Both the position numbers and the translations under genes were made by a program. The notes under the pieces are model-generated. The model did no database searches. It worked only from the letters and a program-made list of their open reading frames with translations, and was not told where the DNA came from. Shown here one piece after another: positions 7,137-20,382 of a stretch of 64,000 bases of DNA. Within the stretch, counting starts at the first letter, position 1; each line of letters begins with the position of its first letter. The DNA is from JANQJA01 sp965267485 (lineage in GTDB: Bacteria > Pseudomonadota > Gammaproteobacteria > Pseudomonadales > Azotimanducaceae): the NCBI GenBank assembly GCA_965267485.1, contig OZ254080.1, positions 4,340,001-4,404,000 of the forward strand, read 5' to 3'.

Positions 7137-8210
7137 ATGCGCGACCTCCGGTTACTCTGCCTGCCACTGATGCTCGCACTCGTTGCCGCGTGCGGTGGCC
7201 CGTCCCCAACGCCGATCGTCAGCTGCGAGCCGGTGGGTGACATGCGTCCGGACTGCCGCTTCCAGAACCCTGAAGACCTTGCCCTGCTGCCGGACGGAGA
7301 AACGTTGATTGTGAGTCAGTTCGGCGCGATGGATGGCTCTGCGCCGGGGTCGCTCGTTTCGTACTCGCTGGCCGACGAGCAAATCACGCCGTTGTTTCCG
7401 CCGGCTGAGGGCGATGACCGGAGCTGGGGAACACCCTCCTGCGAGCCTCCCGATGCCGCGCGCTTTTCGCCTCATGGGATCGACCTGCAGCGGCGCGAGG
7501 ACGGTCGGCTCGCGCTGCTCGTCGTCAACCACGGCGGACGCGAGTCGATCGAGTTCTTCGAGGTTGCCACGGGTGAACCTGCCCTGACCTGGCGGGGTTG
7601 CGTCGAGGCACCGGAAGGCAGCTGGCTCAATGATGTCGTGGGCGCACAGGACGGGGGGTTCTGGACGACACACATGATGCCGAAGGATGCCTCGACGTGG
7701 GCGACGATCAGCGCACTGTTCGGCGCTGACACGGGTCTCGTCTATCGCTGGACGCCCGGCGCTGGCCTCACCGCCGTTGCCGGCAGCGAGGGTCCGCTCC
7801 CGAACGGTATCGAGCGATCGGAGGATGAACGCTTTCTCTTCATCAACATGTATATGGCGGGCGAGGTCCGCAAGTTTGCCACCGATGAAGGCCGGGTCGT
7901 CGCGACGACCGAAGCCGCAGGACCGGACAATGTCACCTGGTCACAGGACGGCTACCTGCTCGTTGCGTCGCATACTGACAGCCTGGGTGAACTGACGGCC
8001 TGTCAGGAACTGACCGAGGGGGCCTGCGGATACGAGTTCGAGATTGTGCGCATCGATCCGGAAGACATGAGCCGGATTACGATGCTGAAGCATCGGGGTG
8101 CGCCGCTCGGCGGTGTGACGGTGGCCGTCGATGCCGGTGAAACACTCGTCTTCGGCACCTTCGCCGGAGACCGCATCGTGACAATGCCGAACCGGATGCG
8201 TGCGCCCTGA
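7137..8210 (+). CDS. Lipoprotein with SMP-30/gluconolactonase-like beta-propeller
   Basis: The 357-residue protein starts with a lipoprotein signal peptide: basic MRDLR, a hydrophobic core, and the lipobox VAAC at about residues 16-19. An envelope location is therefore predicted. The mature part reads as a repeated-strand propeller of the SMP-30/gluconolactonase or strictosidine-synthase type, with segments such as PEDLALLPDGETLIVSQ, PHGIDL, LPNGIE and GPDNVTW that resemble blade and metal-ligand motifs. Substrate unknown. I chose the ATG at 7137 over one eight codons upstream because AGGA sits 7-8 nt before it and it gives a clean signal peptide. It is divergent from the methyltransferase and convergent with rpoC, sharing a bidirectional terminator. 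Confidence 0.75.
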   Translation: MRDLRLLCLPLMLALVAACGGPSPTPIVSCEPVGDMRPDCRFQNPEDLALLPDGETLIVSQFGAMDGSAPGSLVSYSLADEQITPLFPPAEGDDRSWGTPSCEPPDAARFSPHGIDLQRREDGRLALLVVNHGGRESIEFFEVATGEPALTWRGCVEAPEGSWLNDVVGAQDGGFWTTHMMPKDASTWATISALFGADTGLVYRWTPGAGLTAVAGSEGPLPNGIERSEDERFLFINMYMAGEVRKFATDEGRVVATTEAAGPDNVTWSQDGYLLVASHTDSLGELTACQELTEGACGYEFEIVRIDPEDMSRITMLKHRGAPLGGVTVAVDAGETLVFGTFAGDRIVTMPNRMRAP

Positions 8211-8219
8211 CAGCCCCGG

Positions 8220-8250
8220 AAAAAGAAAGGGGACCCGCAGGTCCCCTTTC
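8220..8250. terminator. Bidirectional terminator between the lipoprotein gene and rpoC
   Basis: Perfect 10-bp stem GAAAGGGGAC/GTCCCCTTTC (8225-8250). On the minus strand it is followed by TTTTT (8220-8224), so it is a strong rpoC terminator. The plus-strand U-run is only TTTC. Confidence 0.85.
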
Positions 8251-8270
8251 GCAACTTCAGATGTGCTCCC

Positions 8271-11200
8271 CTAGCTGTCGCCGGAGGAACTGAACGCCTC
8301 GGTCAGCGCTGCCTCGACATCGGCCGAGCTGATTGTCGCTTCTTCGGAGCCTTCCTCCCGGCGGCGCTTGCGCTCGTCGTGGTACGCAAGACCGGTTCCT
8401 GCCGGAATCAGTCGACCCACGATGACGTTCTCTTTCAGGCCGCGCAGATAATCGCGCTTGCCGGTGACGGCAGCCTCGGTCAGAACGCGCGTCGTCTCCT
8501 GGAACGAGGCGGCCGAGATGAACGACTCGGTCGCGAGCGCTGCCTTGGTGATGCCCAGCAGAACACGCTCGAACTTCATCGGCACCTTGCCTTCCGCTTC
8601 CAGACGTTCGTTCTCTTCGAGCGCCTTGACGTACTCAAGCTGCTCGCCCTTGATGAAGTCGGAGTCGCCCGGCATCGTCACTTCGATCTTGCGCAGCATC
8701 TGGCAGACAATCACCTCGATGTGCTTGTCGTTGATGCCGACACCCTGCAGGCGGTAGACGTCCTGGATCTCCTTGACGATGTACTTGGCCAGCTCGTTGA
8801 CCCCCTTCAGGCGAAGGATGTCATGCGGGTTCTCGGGACCGTCGGAAACGACTTCACCCTTCTCGACGTGCTCACCCTCGAAGACCGTCATGTGACGCCA
8901 CTTCGGAATCAGCACCTCGTAGTGATCATCACCTTCCGGCAGCTCACTCGTATCGTTGGGCGTGATGACGAGACGGCGCTTGCCCTTGGTTTCCTTGCCG
9001 AAGCTGACCGTACCGCTGATCTCTGCAAGTACGGCAGAGTCCTTCGGCTTGCGAGCCTCGAACAGGTCGGCAACCCGCGGCAGACCACCGGTGATGTCAC
9101 GGGTCTTCGAGCCTTCCTGCGGGATACGCGCAATAACATCACCAATCTCGATATGGTCACCGTCCTCCAGCGAGAGAATGGCGTTCGGCTCGAGGAAGTA
9201 GTGCGCCGGTACATCCGTACCCGCCAGCATCAGCTGTTCGCCATTGTCATCGACAAGGCGTACGGCAGGACGCGTGTCCCTGCCGGTGCTGGGACGGTCC
9301 TTCGGATCAATTACCGAGATTGAGGACAGACCGGTAAGTTCGTCTGTCTGGCGACGAACCGTGATGCCCTCTTCCATGCCCTCGAACACGACCTTGCCTT
9401 CCACCTCGGTCACGATCGGGTGGGTGTGCGGATCCCAGTTGGCAACGACTTCGCCCTGCTCAACCGAATCACCATCGCCCTTCTTGATGATTGCACCATA
9501 CGGGATCTTGTAGCGTTCGCGCTCCCGCCCGGCATCCTCATCGGCCACGGCAATCTCACCCGAACGGGAGACGGCAACCAGTTCCCCGGTCGCCTTCTCA
9601 ATCGTCTTGAGGTTGTGCAGACGAATCCGGCCGGTGTGCTTGACCTGAATGTTGTCGATGGCGGTCGCACGCGATGCGGCACCACCGATGTGGAACGTAC
9701 GCATCGTGAGCTGGGTACCCGGCTCGCCGATCGACTGTGCCGCAATGACACCGATCGCCTCACCGATATTGACCCGATGACCACGGCCAAGATCACGACC
9801 GTAACAGTGGCTGCAGACACCGTAACGCGTCTTGCACGCGATCGGGCTGCGCACCAGGATCTCATCGACCCCCAGTTCTTCGAGACGGCCGACCCATTGC
9901 TCGTCGATCATCGTTCCCTGCGGAATGACGACATCGTCGCCGGCAGAGTTCATGACGTCTCGCGCGACGGTTCGACCCAGAACACGATTGCCCAGCGGCT
10001 CGACAACGTCGCCACCTTCGATCACGGCCGTCATCAGCAGGCCTTCGTCAGTGCCACAGTCGACCTCGGTAATCACGAGGTCCTGCGCGACGTCGACGAG
10101 TCGGCGGGTCAGATAACCGGAGTTCGCCGTCTTCAGTGCGGTATCGGCAAGGCCCTTGCGCGCACCGTGCGTCGAGATGAAGTACTGCATCACCGAGAGC
10201 CCCTCGCGGAAATTCGCGGTAATCGGCGTCTCGATGATCGAGCCGTCCGGCTTGGTCATCAGACCACGCATACCGGACAGCTGTCGGATCTGGGCGGGGG
10301 AGCCCCGTGCACCCGAGTCGGAATACATCCAGACGCTGTTGAAGGAGTTCTGCTCTTCTTCTTCGCCGTCACGGTTGGTGACCGTTTCTTTCGCCAGCGT
10401 GTCCATCATCGCGGCACCGACCTGGTCGTTGGCACGGGTCCAGATATCGATGACCTTGTTGTACTTCTCGCCCTGAGTCACAAGACCGGACGCGAACTGT
10501 GACTCGATCTCACGAATCTCGTCTTCGGCACCATCGATGATGGTGGCCTTCTCGTCCGGAATCACGAAGTCATTCACACCGATCGACGCACCCGACTTCG
10601 TCGAGTACTCGTAGCCCATGTACATCAGCTGGTCACAGAAGATGACGGTCTCTTTCAGACCGCAGGTTCGATAGGCCGTGTTGATGAGCTTCGAGATGTC
10701 CTTGTTGCCCATCGTCTGATTGATGAGTTCATAGGGCAGGCCATCCGGCACGATCGTGTACAGCAGCGCACGACCAACTGTCGTATCGACGACTTCGCGG
10801 ACTTCCTCGAATCCACCTTCCTCATCACGCAGATTCTGGCGCACACGTACCTTGACGCGAGCCTGCAGACCGACCTTGCCGCTGCGGTACGCGCGATGGA
10901 CTTCTTCGACATCGGAGAAGGCCATGCCTTCGCCCACGTCATTGATGCGCTCACGCGTCATCCAGTAGACGCCGAGGACGACGTCCTGCGAGGGGACGAT
11001 GATCGGCTCGCCGTCTGCGGGAAGCAGCACGTTATTGGTCGACATCATCAACGCTCGCGCCTCGAGCTGGGCTTCCAGCGTCAGCGGCACGTGAACAGCC
11101 ATCTGGTCACCGTCGAAGTCGGCGTTGTAGGCGGTACAGACGAGCGGGTGAAGCTGGATCGCCTTGCCCTCGATGAGTACGGGCTCAAATGCCTGAATGC

Positions 11201-12497
11201 CGAGACGGTGCAGCGTCGGCGCACGGTTCAGCAGTACCGGATGCTCACGAATGACCTCGGCGAGGATGTCCCAGACTTCCGGGGTCTCGCGCTCGACCAT
11301 CTTTTTCGCTGCCTTGATCGTTGTGGCGAGGCCACGCGCTTCAAGCTTGCCGAAGATGAACGGTTTGAACAGTTCGAGGGCCATCTTCTTGGGCAAACCG
11401 CACTGGTGCAGGCGCAGGGACGGGCCGACGACGATGACGGAACGACCGGAGTAGTCGACCCGCTTGCCCAGCAGGTTCTGGCGGAATCGGCCCTGCTTGC
11501 CCTTGATCATGTCAGCAAGGGACTTCAGCGGGCGCTTGTTGGTGCCCGTGATGGCACGGCCACGGCGACCGTTGTCGAGCAGTGCATCGACAGCCTCCTG
11601 CAGCATGCGCTTCTCGTTGCGTACGATGATGTCCGGCGCCGCGAGATCGAGCAGTCGCTTCAAGCGATTGTTGCGGTTGATAACGCGACGGTAAAGGTCG
11701 TTCAGATCCGATGTCGCGAAACGTCCGCCTTCGAGGGGAACCAGCGGACGCAGATCCGGCGGCAGCACGGGCAGGACGTTCAGGATCATCCACTCCGGCT
11801 TGTTGCCGGAGTTCCGGAACGCTTCCATGAGCTTGAGCCGCTTGGTCAGCTTCTTGATCTTGGTATCGGAGTTGGTCTGCGGCAACTCTTCACGGATCGT
11901 GTTGATCTCGTCCTCGATGTCCATGTCGTACATGAGGTCCTGGATCGCTTCCGCACCCATCTTGGCCTCGAACTCGTCACCGAACTCCTCGAGCGCCTCA
12001 TAGTATTGCTCGTCAGTCAGCAGTTGACGCTTTTCGAGTGTGGTCAGGCCCGGGTCCGTCACCACGAACGATTCGAAATAGAGCACACGCTCGATATCCC
12101 GCAGGGTCATGTCCATCAACAGACCGATACGCGACGGCAGGGACTTCAGGAACCAGATGTGAGCCACCGGGCTCGCCAGTTCGATGTGACCCATACGCTC
12201 CCGGCGCACTTTGGCGAGCGCGACTTCGACGCCACACTTCTCGCAGATCACACCACGATGCTTGAGACGCTTGTACTTGCCGCAAAGGCATTCGTAGTCC
12301 TTGGTCGGACCGAAGATCTTCGCGCAGAAGAGACCGTCACGCTCGGGCTTGAACGTACGGTAATTGATCGTCTCGGGCTTTTTGACTTCACCATAAGACC
12401 AGGATCGAATCATCTCAGGCGACGCGAGGCCGATGCGAAGCGAATCAAATTCTTCGTTCTGGCCCTGCGCCTTGAGTATGTTGAGCAGATCTTTCAA
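8271..12497 (-). CDS. rpoC: DNA-directed RNA polymerase subunit beta'
   Basis: RpoC (1408 residues) carries half of the RNA polymerase active centre. The N-terminal zinc ribbon CLCGKYKRLKHRGVICEKCG is complete, and the catalytic Mg2+ loop NADFDGDQMAVHVPL lies near residue 460. The second cysteine cluster (CKTRYGVCSHCYG region) is in the C-terminal half. Length equals that of E. coli. It follows rpoB by about 100 nt and ends 21 nt before a strong terminator, so it closes the operon instead of reading into rpsL as in several relatives. Confidence 0.99.
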   Translation of the reverse strand: MKDLLNILKAQGQNEEFDSLRIGLASPEMIRSWSYGEVKKPETINYRTFKPERDGLFCAKIFGPTKDYECLCGKYKRLKHRGVICEKCGVEVALAKVRRERMGHIELASPVAHIWFLKSLPSRIGLLMDMTLRDIERVLYFESFVVTDPGLTTLEKRQLLTDEQYYEALEEFGDEFEAKMGAEAIQDLMYDMDIEDEINTIREELPQTNSDTKIKKLTKRLKLMEAFRNSGNKPEWMILNVLPVLPPDLRPLVPLEGGRFATSDLNDLYRRVINRNNRLKRLLDLAAPDIIVRNEKRMLQEAVDALLDNGRRGRAITGTNKRPLKSLADMIKGKQGRFRQNLLGKRVDYSGRSVIVVGPSLRLHQCGLPKKMALELFKPFIFGKLEARGLATTIKAAKKMVERETPEVWDILAEVIREHPVLLNRAPTLHRLGIQAFEPVLIEGKAIQLHPLVCTAYNADFDGDQMAVHVPLTLEAQLEARALMMSTNNVLLPADGEPIIVPSQDVVLGVYWMTRERINDVGEGMAFSDVEEVHRAYRSGKVGLQARVKVRVRQNLRDEEGGFEEVREVVDTTVGRALLYTIVPDGLPYELINQTMGNKDISKLINTAYRTCGLKETVIFCDQLMYMGYEYSTKSGASIGVNDFVIPDEKATIIDGAEDEIREIESQFASGLVTQGEKYNKVIDIWTRANDQVGAAMMDTLAKETVTNRDGEEEEQNSFNSVWMYSDSGARGSPAQIRQLSGMRGLMTKPDGSIIETPITANFREGLSVMQYFISTHGARKGLADTALKTANSGYLTRRLVDVAQDLVITEVDCGTDEGLLMTAVIEGGDVVEPLGNRVLGRTVARDVMNSAGDDVVIPQGTMIDEQWVGRLEELGVDEILVRSPIACKTRYGVCSHCYGRDLGRGHRVNIGEAIGVIAAQSIGEPGTQLTMRTFHIGGAASRATAIDNIQVKHTGRIRLHNLKTIEKATGELVAVSRSGEIAVADEDAGRERERYKIPYGAIIKKGDGDSVEQGEVVANWDPHTHPIVTEVEGKVVFEGMEEGITVRRQTDELTGLSSISVIDPKDRPSTGRDTRPAVRLVDDNGEQLMLAGTDVPAHYFLEPNAILSLEDGDHIEIGDVIARIPQEGSKTRDITGGLPRVADLFEARKPKDSAVLAEISGTVSFGKETKGKRRLVITPNDTSELPEGDDHYEVLIPKWRHMTVFEGEHVEKGEVVSDGPENPHDILRLKGVNELAKYIVKEIQDVYRLQGVGINDKHIEVIVCQMLRKIEVTMPGDSDFIKGEQLEYVKALEENERLEAEGKVPMKFERVLLGITKAALATESFISAASFQETTRVLTEAAVTGKRDYLRGLKENVIVGRLIPAGTGLAYHDERKRRREEGSEEATISSADVEAALTEAFSSSGDS

Positions 12498-12599
12498 GTC
12501 TTTCCTCCACCGGGCTCGATGCCCGCGTCAAATCAATACTGTTATTGAGCTTCGGTTCTGACGTTCCCCTAAGGGGTGGACGCCTGCTGCGCAGCCGCC

Positions 12600-16670
<4,071 letters not shown>

Positions 16671-16752
16671 CAATGCCTCCGGGCTAGATCATAAATATGG
16701 CCGGCTTGCCGCTTCTCGGGGCAATCCCGCCACAATATTCAGACACAACAAC

Positions 16753-16789
16753 GCCGGCAGGCCGCCCTCTCTCGAGGGCAGCCGCCGGC
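16753..16789 (-). promoter_or_regulatory. Long hairpin in the rplL-rpoB intergenic region (attenuator or RNase site)
   Basis: Outer arms GCCGGC (16753-16758 and 16784-16789) and inner arms GCCCTC/GAGGGC (16764-16769 and 16774-16779) form a long, nearly continuous stem. There is no U-run on the minus strand. In E. coli the same interval holds a partial terminator and an RNase III site that set the ratio of L7/L12 to rpoBC; a similar role is likely. Confidence 0.6.
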
Positions 16790-16824
16790 AGGATCTCTGT
16801 TTTCCTCCAAGAAAACTTCCTGGA

Positions 16825-17208
16825 TTACTTGAGCTCCACGGTTGCACCAGCTTCTTCGAGCTGCTTCTTGATATCTTCAGCTTCGTCCTTGGCCGCAGCT
16901 TCCTTCACGGTGGAAGGTGCTTCATCGACCATGGCCTTGGCTTCTTTCAGGCCGAGACCCGTGACCGCACGTACTACCTTGATCACGTTGACTTTCTTGT
17001 CACCGGCACCGGTGATCACGACGTCAAACTCGTCCTTCTCTTCTGCACCACCAGCAGCGTCACCGCCGCCAGCAGCTACCGGTGCTGCTGCGACTGCGGC
17101 CGCGGCAGAGACACCGAACTTTTCTTCCATCGCTTCGACGAGTTCCACCACTTCCATGACGGACATCTCGGCAATTGCATTCAAAACGTCATCTTTAGAC
17201 AAAGACAT
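16825..17208 (-). CDS. rplL: 50S ribosomal protein L7/L12
   Basis: L7/L12 (127 residues) forms the ribosomal stalk that recruits translation GTPases. An N-terminal dimerisation domain (MSLSKDDVLNAIAEMSVMEV) is followed by an Ala-rich hinge at about residues 35-55, then the C-terminal domain with KVNVIKVVRAVTGLGLKEAK. It lies 30 nt after rplJ. The short acidic protein and flexible hinge are typical; no anomalies were seen. Confidence 0.98.
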   Translation of the reverse strand: MSLSKDDVLNAIAEMSVMEVVELVEAMEEKFGVSAAAAVAAAPVAAGGGDAAGGAEEKDEFDVVITGAGDKKVNVIKVVRAVTGLGLKEAKAMVDEAPSTVKEAAAKDEAEDIKKQLEEAGATVELK

Positions 17209-17238
17209 GAGTCCTATCTCCAGTTCTCAATAAAGTGT

Positions 17239-17769
17239 TTAGGCGGCTTCCTGCTTCTGGTCGCGCACGGCGGCAACCACGCGTGTCACCCGACCCGGAA
17301 TATCGTTGAGCGTACGAGCAAGCTTGGTGGCCGGAGCCAGCATCGTTGCCATGAGCAGCGCAAGCGCCTCGTCGCGCGTCGGCAGTTTTGCCAGCGCGTC
17401 GAGCTGTTCGGCGGGCAGCAGCTTGCCGCCCACGCTCAGTGCTTTGACTTCGAACTTGTCGTTCTCCTTGGCGAAGTCCTTGAAGACGCGCGCACCAGCG
17501 CCCGGATCCTCAAGTGAAAACGCCACGATATTCGGACCGAGAAGCGCTTCGGAAAGGCACTCGAACTCGGTACCTGCCAGCGCGCGTTTGGCCAGCGTGT
17601 TACGAATGACCTGCACATGCACGCCCTGCTCTCTCGCGTTCTTGCGCAGCGCTGTCATTCCGGCAACGGAAACGCCACGATAGTCTGCGAGGACGGCAGA
17701 GAGCGCATTGCTGGCGGTTTCGTTCACCTCAGCAACAATCGCCTGCTTCTCTTTAAGTCCTATTGGCAC
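17239..17769 (-). CDS. rplJ: 50S ribosomal protein L10
   Basis: L10 (176 residues) anchors the L7/L12 dimers to the large subunit and, bound to them, represses its own mRNA in E. coli. Conserved parts include LKEKQAIVAEVNE at the start, ADYRGVSVAGMTALR and VIRNTLAKRA. The start is a GTG (17767-17769) with AGGAG 8 nt upstream; a longer in-frame extension to 17844 would read through the leader and has no ribosome-binding site. It precedes rplL by 30 nt. The C-terminal tail VRDQKQEAA is slightly longer than in E. coli. Confidence 0.95.
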   Translation of the reverse strand: MPIGLKEKQAIVAEVNETASNALSAVLADYRGVSVAGMTALRKNAREQGVHVQVIRNTLAKRALAGTEFECLSEALLGPNIVAFSLEDPGAGARVFKDFAKENDKFEVKALSVGGKLLPAEQLDALAKLPTRDEALALLMATMLAPATKLARTLNDIPGRVTRVVAAVRDQKQEAA

Positions 17770-18156
17770 AAGGTTTACTCCTGTGTCGACTTTCCTTCCC
17801 GATGTCTTCCGCAACACGAAGGTCACGGCATCAATCGGGTCCAAATCACGGCGATAGGATTCAACACTCCATAAATTGAATCGGGTTCACCGTCTGCGCA
17901 GGCCCCGCTCCGGGGAGCATTGGACTTAACCGGTACTGTCTGTGTCAGCACAGCACCGGACCTGCGGTCTTTGACGAGCCTTGATGCTTCGATCACTCGG
18001 GCATCAAGCACCCCAAAGTCCTGGGTCTCCGAAGAGATCCGGGGTTCCGACAAGCGCCGTCAGGCGCGAATCAGAACCCTTTGTATTCGCTTGCCTCTTC
18101 TGTATGCCCCGGCTGGCACGGTATTGACGCAGCCCCGGGACGACGTGAGGCAGATG
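17770..18156 (-). promoter_or_regulatory. rplJ leader with several stable hairpins (L10 autoregulation candidate)
   Basis: This 387-bp region between rplA and rplJ carries at least four inverted repeats. They are CCCCG/CGGGG (17903-17915), CCGGT/ACCGG (17930-17959), an 8-bp CTTGATGC/GCATCAAG pair (17980-18008), and a TCTC-UUCG-GAGA tetraloop hairpin (18024-18040). In enterobacteria this interval holds the rplJ promoter and the L10-L12 binding leader. I see no convincing promoter, and the match to a specific L10 recognition structure is inference. Confidence 0.5.
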
Positions 18157-18852
18157 CTAGAAATCCAGCGATGCCTGGTCGATAGGAATACCGGCGCCCA
18201 TCGTGGTCGAAAGCACCACCTTCTTGACGTACGTTCCCTTCGACGACGCGGGCTTGGCCTTCTTCAGGTCAACCAGCAACGCTTCGATATTCTGTTTGAT
18301 GGACTGGGCATCGAATTCGACGTTGCCAACGGCACCGTGAATGATCCCGTTCTTGTCGGTTCGATACCGTACCTGACCCGCCTTCGCATTGCGAACTGCC
18401 TCCGCCACATCCGGCGTGACCGTTCCGAGGCGCGGGTTCGGCATCAGGCCGCGGGGGCCCAGAATCTGACCGAGCTGACCGACGACTCGCATGGCGTCCG
18501 GCGTCGCGATGCAGACGTCGAAATCCAGCGTGCCGCCCTTGATGGTATCGGCGAGATCTTCCATGCCGACGATGTCTGCGCCGGCTTCTTTCGCCGCGTC
18601 AGCGTTGTCGCCCTGGGCGAACACCGCAACACGAACCGATTTGCCGGTACCGTTCGGCAGTACAGTTGAGCCACGAACAACCTGATCAGATTTACGCGGG
18701 TCGACGCCGAGATTGATGCTGACGTCGACGGACTCCTTGAACTTGACCTTCGAGAGCTCCGACAGGATCGTGACGGCTTCCTCGATCGGATACGCCTTAC
18801 CCGGCTCGATCTTCTCGCGAATGGCCTTCAAACGCTTGGACAGTTTCGCCAT
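18157..18852 (-). CDS. rplA: 50S ribosomal protein L1
   Basis: L1 (231 residues) binds 23S rRNA at the mobile L1 stalk and, in many bacteria, represses rplKA translation. Conserved segments include MAKLSKRLKAIREKIE, the central GPRGLMPNPRLGTVTPDV and the C-terminal SSKGTYVKKV. The start ATG (18850-18852) lies 1 nt after the rplK stop codon, indicating coupled translation; a longer frame upstream overlaps rplK and is not used. No irregularities. Confidence 0.97.
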   Translation of the reverse strand: MAKLSKRLKAIREKIEPGKAYPIEEAVTILSELSKVKFKESVDVSINLGVDPRKSDQVVRGSTVLPNGTGKSVRVAVFAQGDNADAAKEAGADIVGMEDLADTIKGGTLDFDVCIATPDAMRVVGQLGQILGPRGLMPNPRLGTVTPDVAEAVRNAKAGQVRYRTDKNGIIHGAVGNVEFDAQSIKQNIEALLVDLKKAKPASSKGTYVKKVVLSTTMGAGIPIDQASLDF

Positions 18853-18853
18853 C

Positions 18854-19285
18854 TTACAGACCCTCCACTTCGATGCCGGCGGCACGGGCACTGCCCGCGA
18901 TCGTGCGGACGGCCGCTTCGAGATCGCCCGCTGTCAGGTCGGGCATCTTGGTTTGCGCAATCTCTTCGAGCTGGGCGCGCGTGACCTTGCCAACCTTGTT
19001 GACATGCGGCTCGCCCGAGCCCTTCTGAATGCCGGCAGCCTTCTTCAGCAGAATGCTCGCCGGGGGCGTTTTGGTAATGTACGTAAAGCTCTTGTCCGAA
19101 TAGACCGTGATGACCACGGGAACGGGCAGGCCCTGCTCCATGGACTGGGTCTGGGCGTTGAAAGCCTTACAGAATTCCATGATGTTGACACCGTGCTGGC
19201 CCAGCGCAGGACCGACAGGCGGTGACGGGTTTGCCTGACCTGCAGGAACCTGCAGCTTGATGTAGGCATCAATTTTCTTTGCCAT
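18854..19285 (-). CDS. rplK: 50S ribosomal protein L11
   Basis: L11 (143 residues) forms the GTPase-associated centre with 23S rRNA and is needed for RelA activation in the stringent response. The N-terminal MAKKIDAYIKLQVPAGQANP and the motif PPVGPALGQHGVNIMEFCKAFN are canonical, as is the C-terminal rRNA-binding domain with TPPASILLKKAAG. It follows nusG by 145 nt, a gap that contains a structured leader, and is almost contiguous with rplA. Confidence 0.98.
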   Translation of the reverse strand: MAKKIDAYIKLQVPAGQANPSPPVGPALGQHGVNIMEFCKAFNAQTQSMEQGLPVPVVITVYSDKSFTYITKTPPASILLKKAAGIQKGSGEPHVNKVGKVTRAQLEEIAQTKMPDLTAGDLEAAVRTIAGSARAAGIEVEGL

Positions 19286-19307
19286 GGTAATCTCCCTGGG
19301 TGCAAGC

Positions 19308-19351
19308 GCGTGACGCGTATCCGGGGATCCCGCCCCACAGAGCCGTCACGC
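19308..19351 (-). promoter_or_regulatory. rplK leader hairpin (candidate L1 binding site)
   Basis: Perfect 8-bp arms GCGTGACG/CGTCACGC (19308-19315, 19344-19351) enclose a second GGGG/CCCC helix with internal loops. It lies 23 nt before the rplK start codon. In E. coli, L1 represses rplKA by binding a helix-loop structure at this position; the similarity here is positional. Confidence 0.45.
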
Positions 19352-19430
19352 TCCCCTTCTTCGGTCCCAGCCTGGCAAGGCATGCGACCTGTTCATGTTG
19401 AAACCGGGCAATCCGTCCGGTTCCGCCAAA

Positions 19431-19964
19431 TCAGCCCTTCTCGACCTGTCCGAAGTCCAGTTCGACCGGCGTGGACCGCCCGAAAATCGTCACAGCGACA
19501 TGCAGGCGGTTTTTCTCGTAGTTCACTTCCTCAACGACACCATTGAAGTCGTTGAACGGGCCATCGATAACCCGGACCAGTTCGCCGGGCTCGAAGACCG
19601 TCTTCGGCGTGGCATGGTCGCTGCCCGCCTGCACGCGCTGAAGAATCGCGTTCGCCTCTGCCTCGGTGATCGGGGCCGGCTGGTCTGCCTTGCCGCCGAT
19701 GAAGCCCATGACGCGAGGCGTCTCTTTCACTAGATGCCAGGTGTCATCGTCGAGTTCCATCTCGACGAGCACATAGCCCGGAAAGAACTTGCGCTCACTG
19801 CGGCGCTTCTTGCCGGCGCGCATCTCGACGACTTCTTCGGACGGGACGATGACCTCACCGAACTTCTCGGCGAAGGTCGACAGTTCGATTCGCTCCTGAA
19901 GCGCACGCATGACCTGCTTCTCGTAGCCCGAGTAGGCATGCACCACGTACCAGCGCTTGCTCAC
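19431..19964 (-). CDS. nusG: Transcription termination/antitermination factor NusG
   Basis: NusG (177 residues) binds RNA polymerase through its NGN domain and Rho or S10 through its KOW domain. The N-terminus SKRWYVVHAYSGYEKQVMRAL and the KOW segment FEPGELVRVIDGPFNDFNGVV are typical. I use the GTG start at 19962-19964, which has AGGAG 7 nt upstream and gives the family N-terminus; an upstream in-frame extension overlaps secE. It lies 10 nt after secE, as in the conserved secE-nusG pair. Confidence 0.97.
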   Translation of the reverse strand: MSKRWYVVHAYSGYEKQVMRALQERIELSTFAEKFGEVIVPSEEVVEMRAGKKRRSERKFFPGYVLVEMELDDDTWHLVKETPRVMGFIGGKADQPAPITEAEANAILQRVQAGSDHATPKTVFEPGELVRVIDGPFNDFNGVVEEVNYEKNRLHVAVTIFGRSTPVELDFGQVEKG

Positions 19965-19974
19965 ATCAAATCTC

Positions 19975-20352
19975 CTAGCCGATGGTGGCTTGAACGCCCC
20001 AGGAAAGCGCCGAATCGAGGCCCCAGAGCAACAGCCCGACCAGGAAGACGACCACAACGACAATCAGCGTCGTCTGCGTGGTTTCCTGTCGAGTCGGCCA
20101 GACAACTTTCCTGACCTCGGTGCGGGCCTCTTTGGCGAGACTCCAGGCCGAACGCCCCTGCGAAGACTGCAACGCAATCCCGGCGACGATACCCGCAATA
20201 ACGATGCCTGCAAGCACCCTGTAAAGAACGGCGACAGAGGCGAAGTAAGCATTCGCATACACGCCACCCGCGAGGATAGCCAATACGACGACCCAGACCG
20301 CGATATCCGCGCCTGAGGAACCCGTCTCTGCTGCTTTTGCCTTAGCGTTCAT
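19975..20352 (-). CDS. secE: Preprotein translocase subunit SecE
   Basis: SecE (125 residues) clamps SecY in the translocon. This is the three-helix gammaproteobacterial form: hydrophobic stretches at about residues 16-36, 42-61 and 93-113, with the conserved cytoplasmic segment EVRKVVWPTRQETTQTT before the last helix. Location tRNA-Trp-secE-nusG is the usual one. No anomalies. Confidence 0.97.
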   Translation of the reverse strand: MNAKAKAAETGSSGADIAVWVVVLAILAGGVYANAYFASVAVLYRVLAGIVIAGIVAGIALQSSQGRSAWSLAKEARTEVRKVVWPTRQETTQTTLIVVVVVFLVGLLLWGLDSALSWGVQATIG

Positions 20353-20382
20353 CTACAACCTGTCTAATGAAGTCCAGTTCCG

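Noticed and set aside
10896..12548. Open frame of 550 codons on the plus strand opposite rpoC
   Set aside because: It is an antisense shadow of rpoC caused by high GC codon use. It has no family match by eye, and the minus-strand protein is fully conserved.
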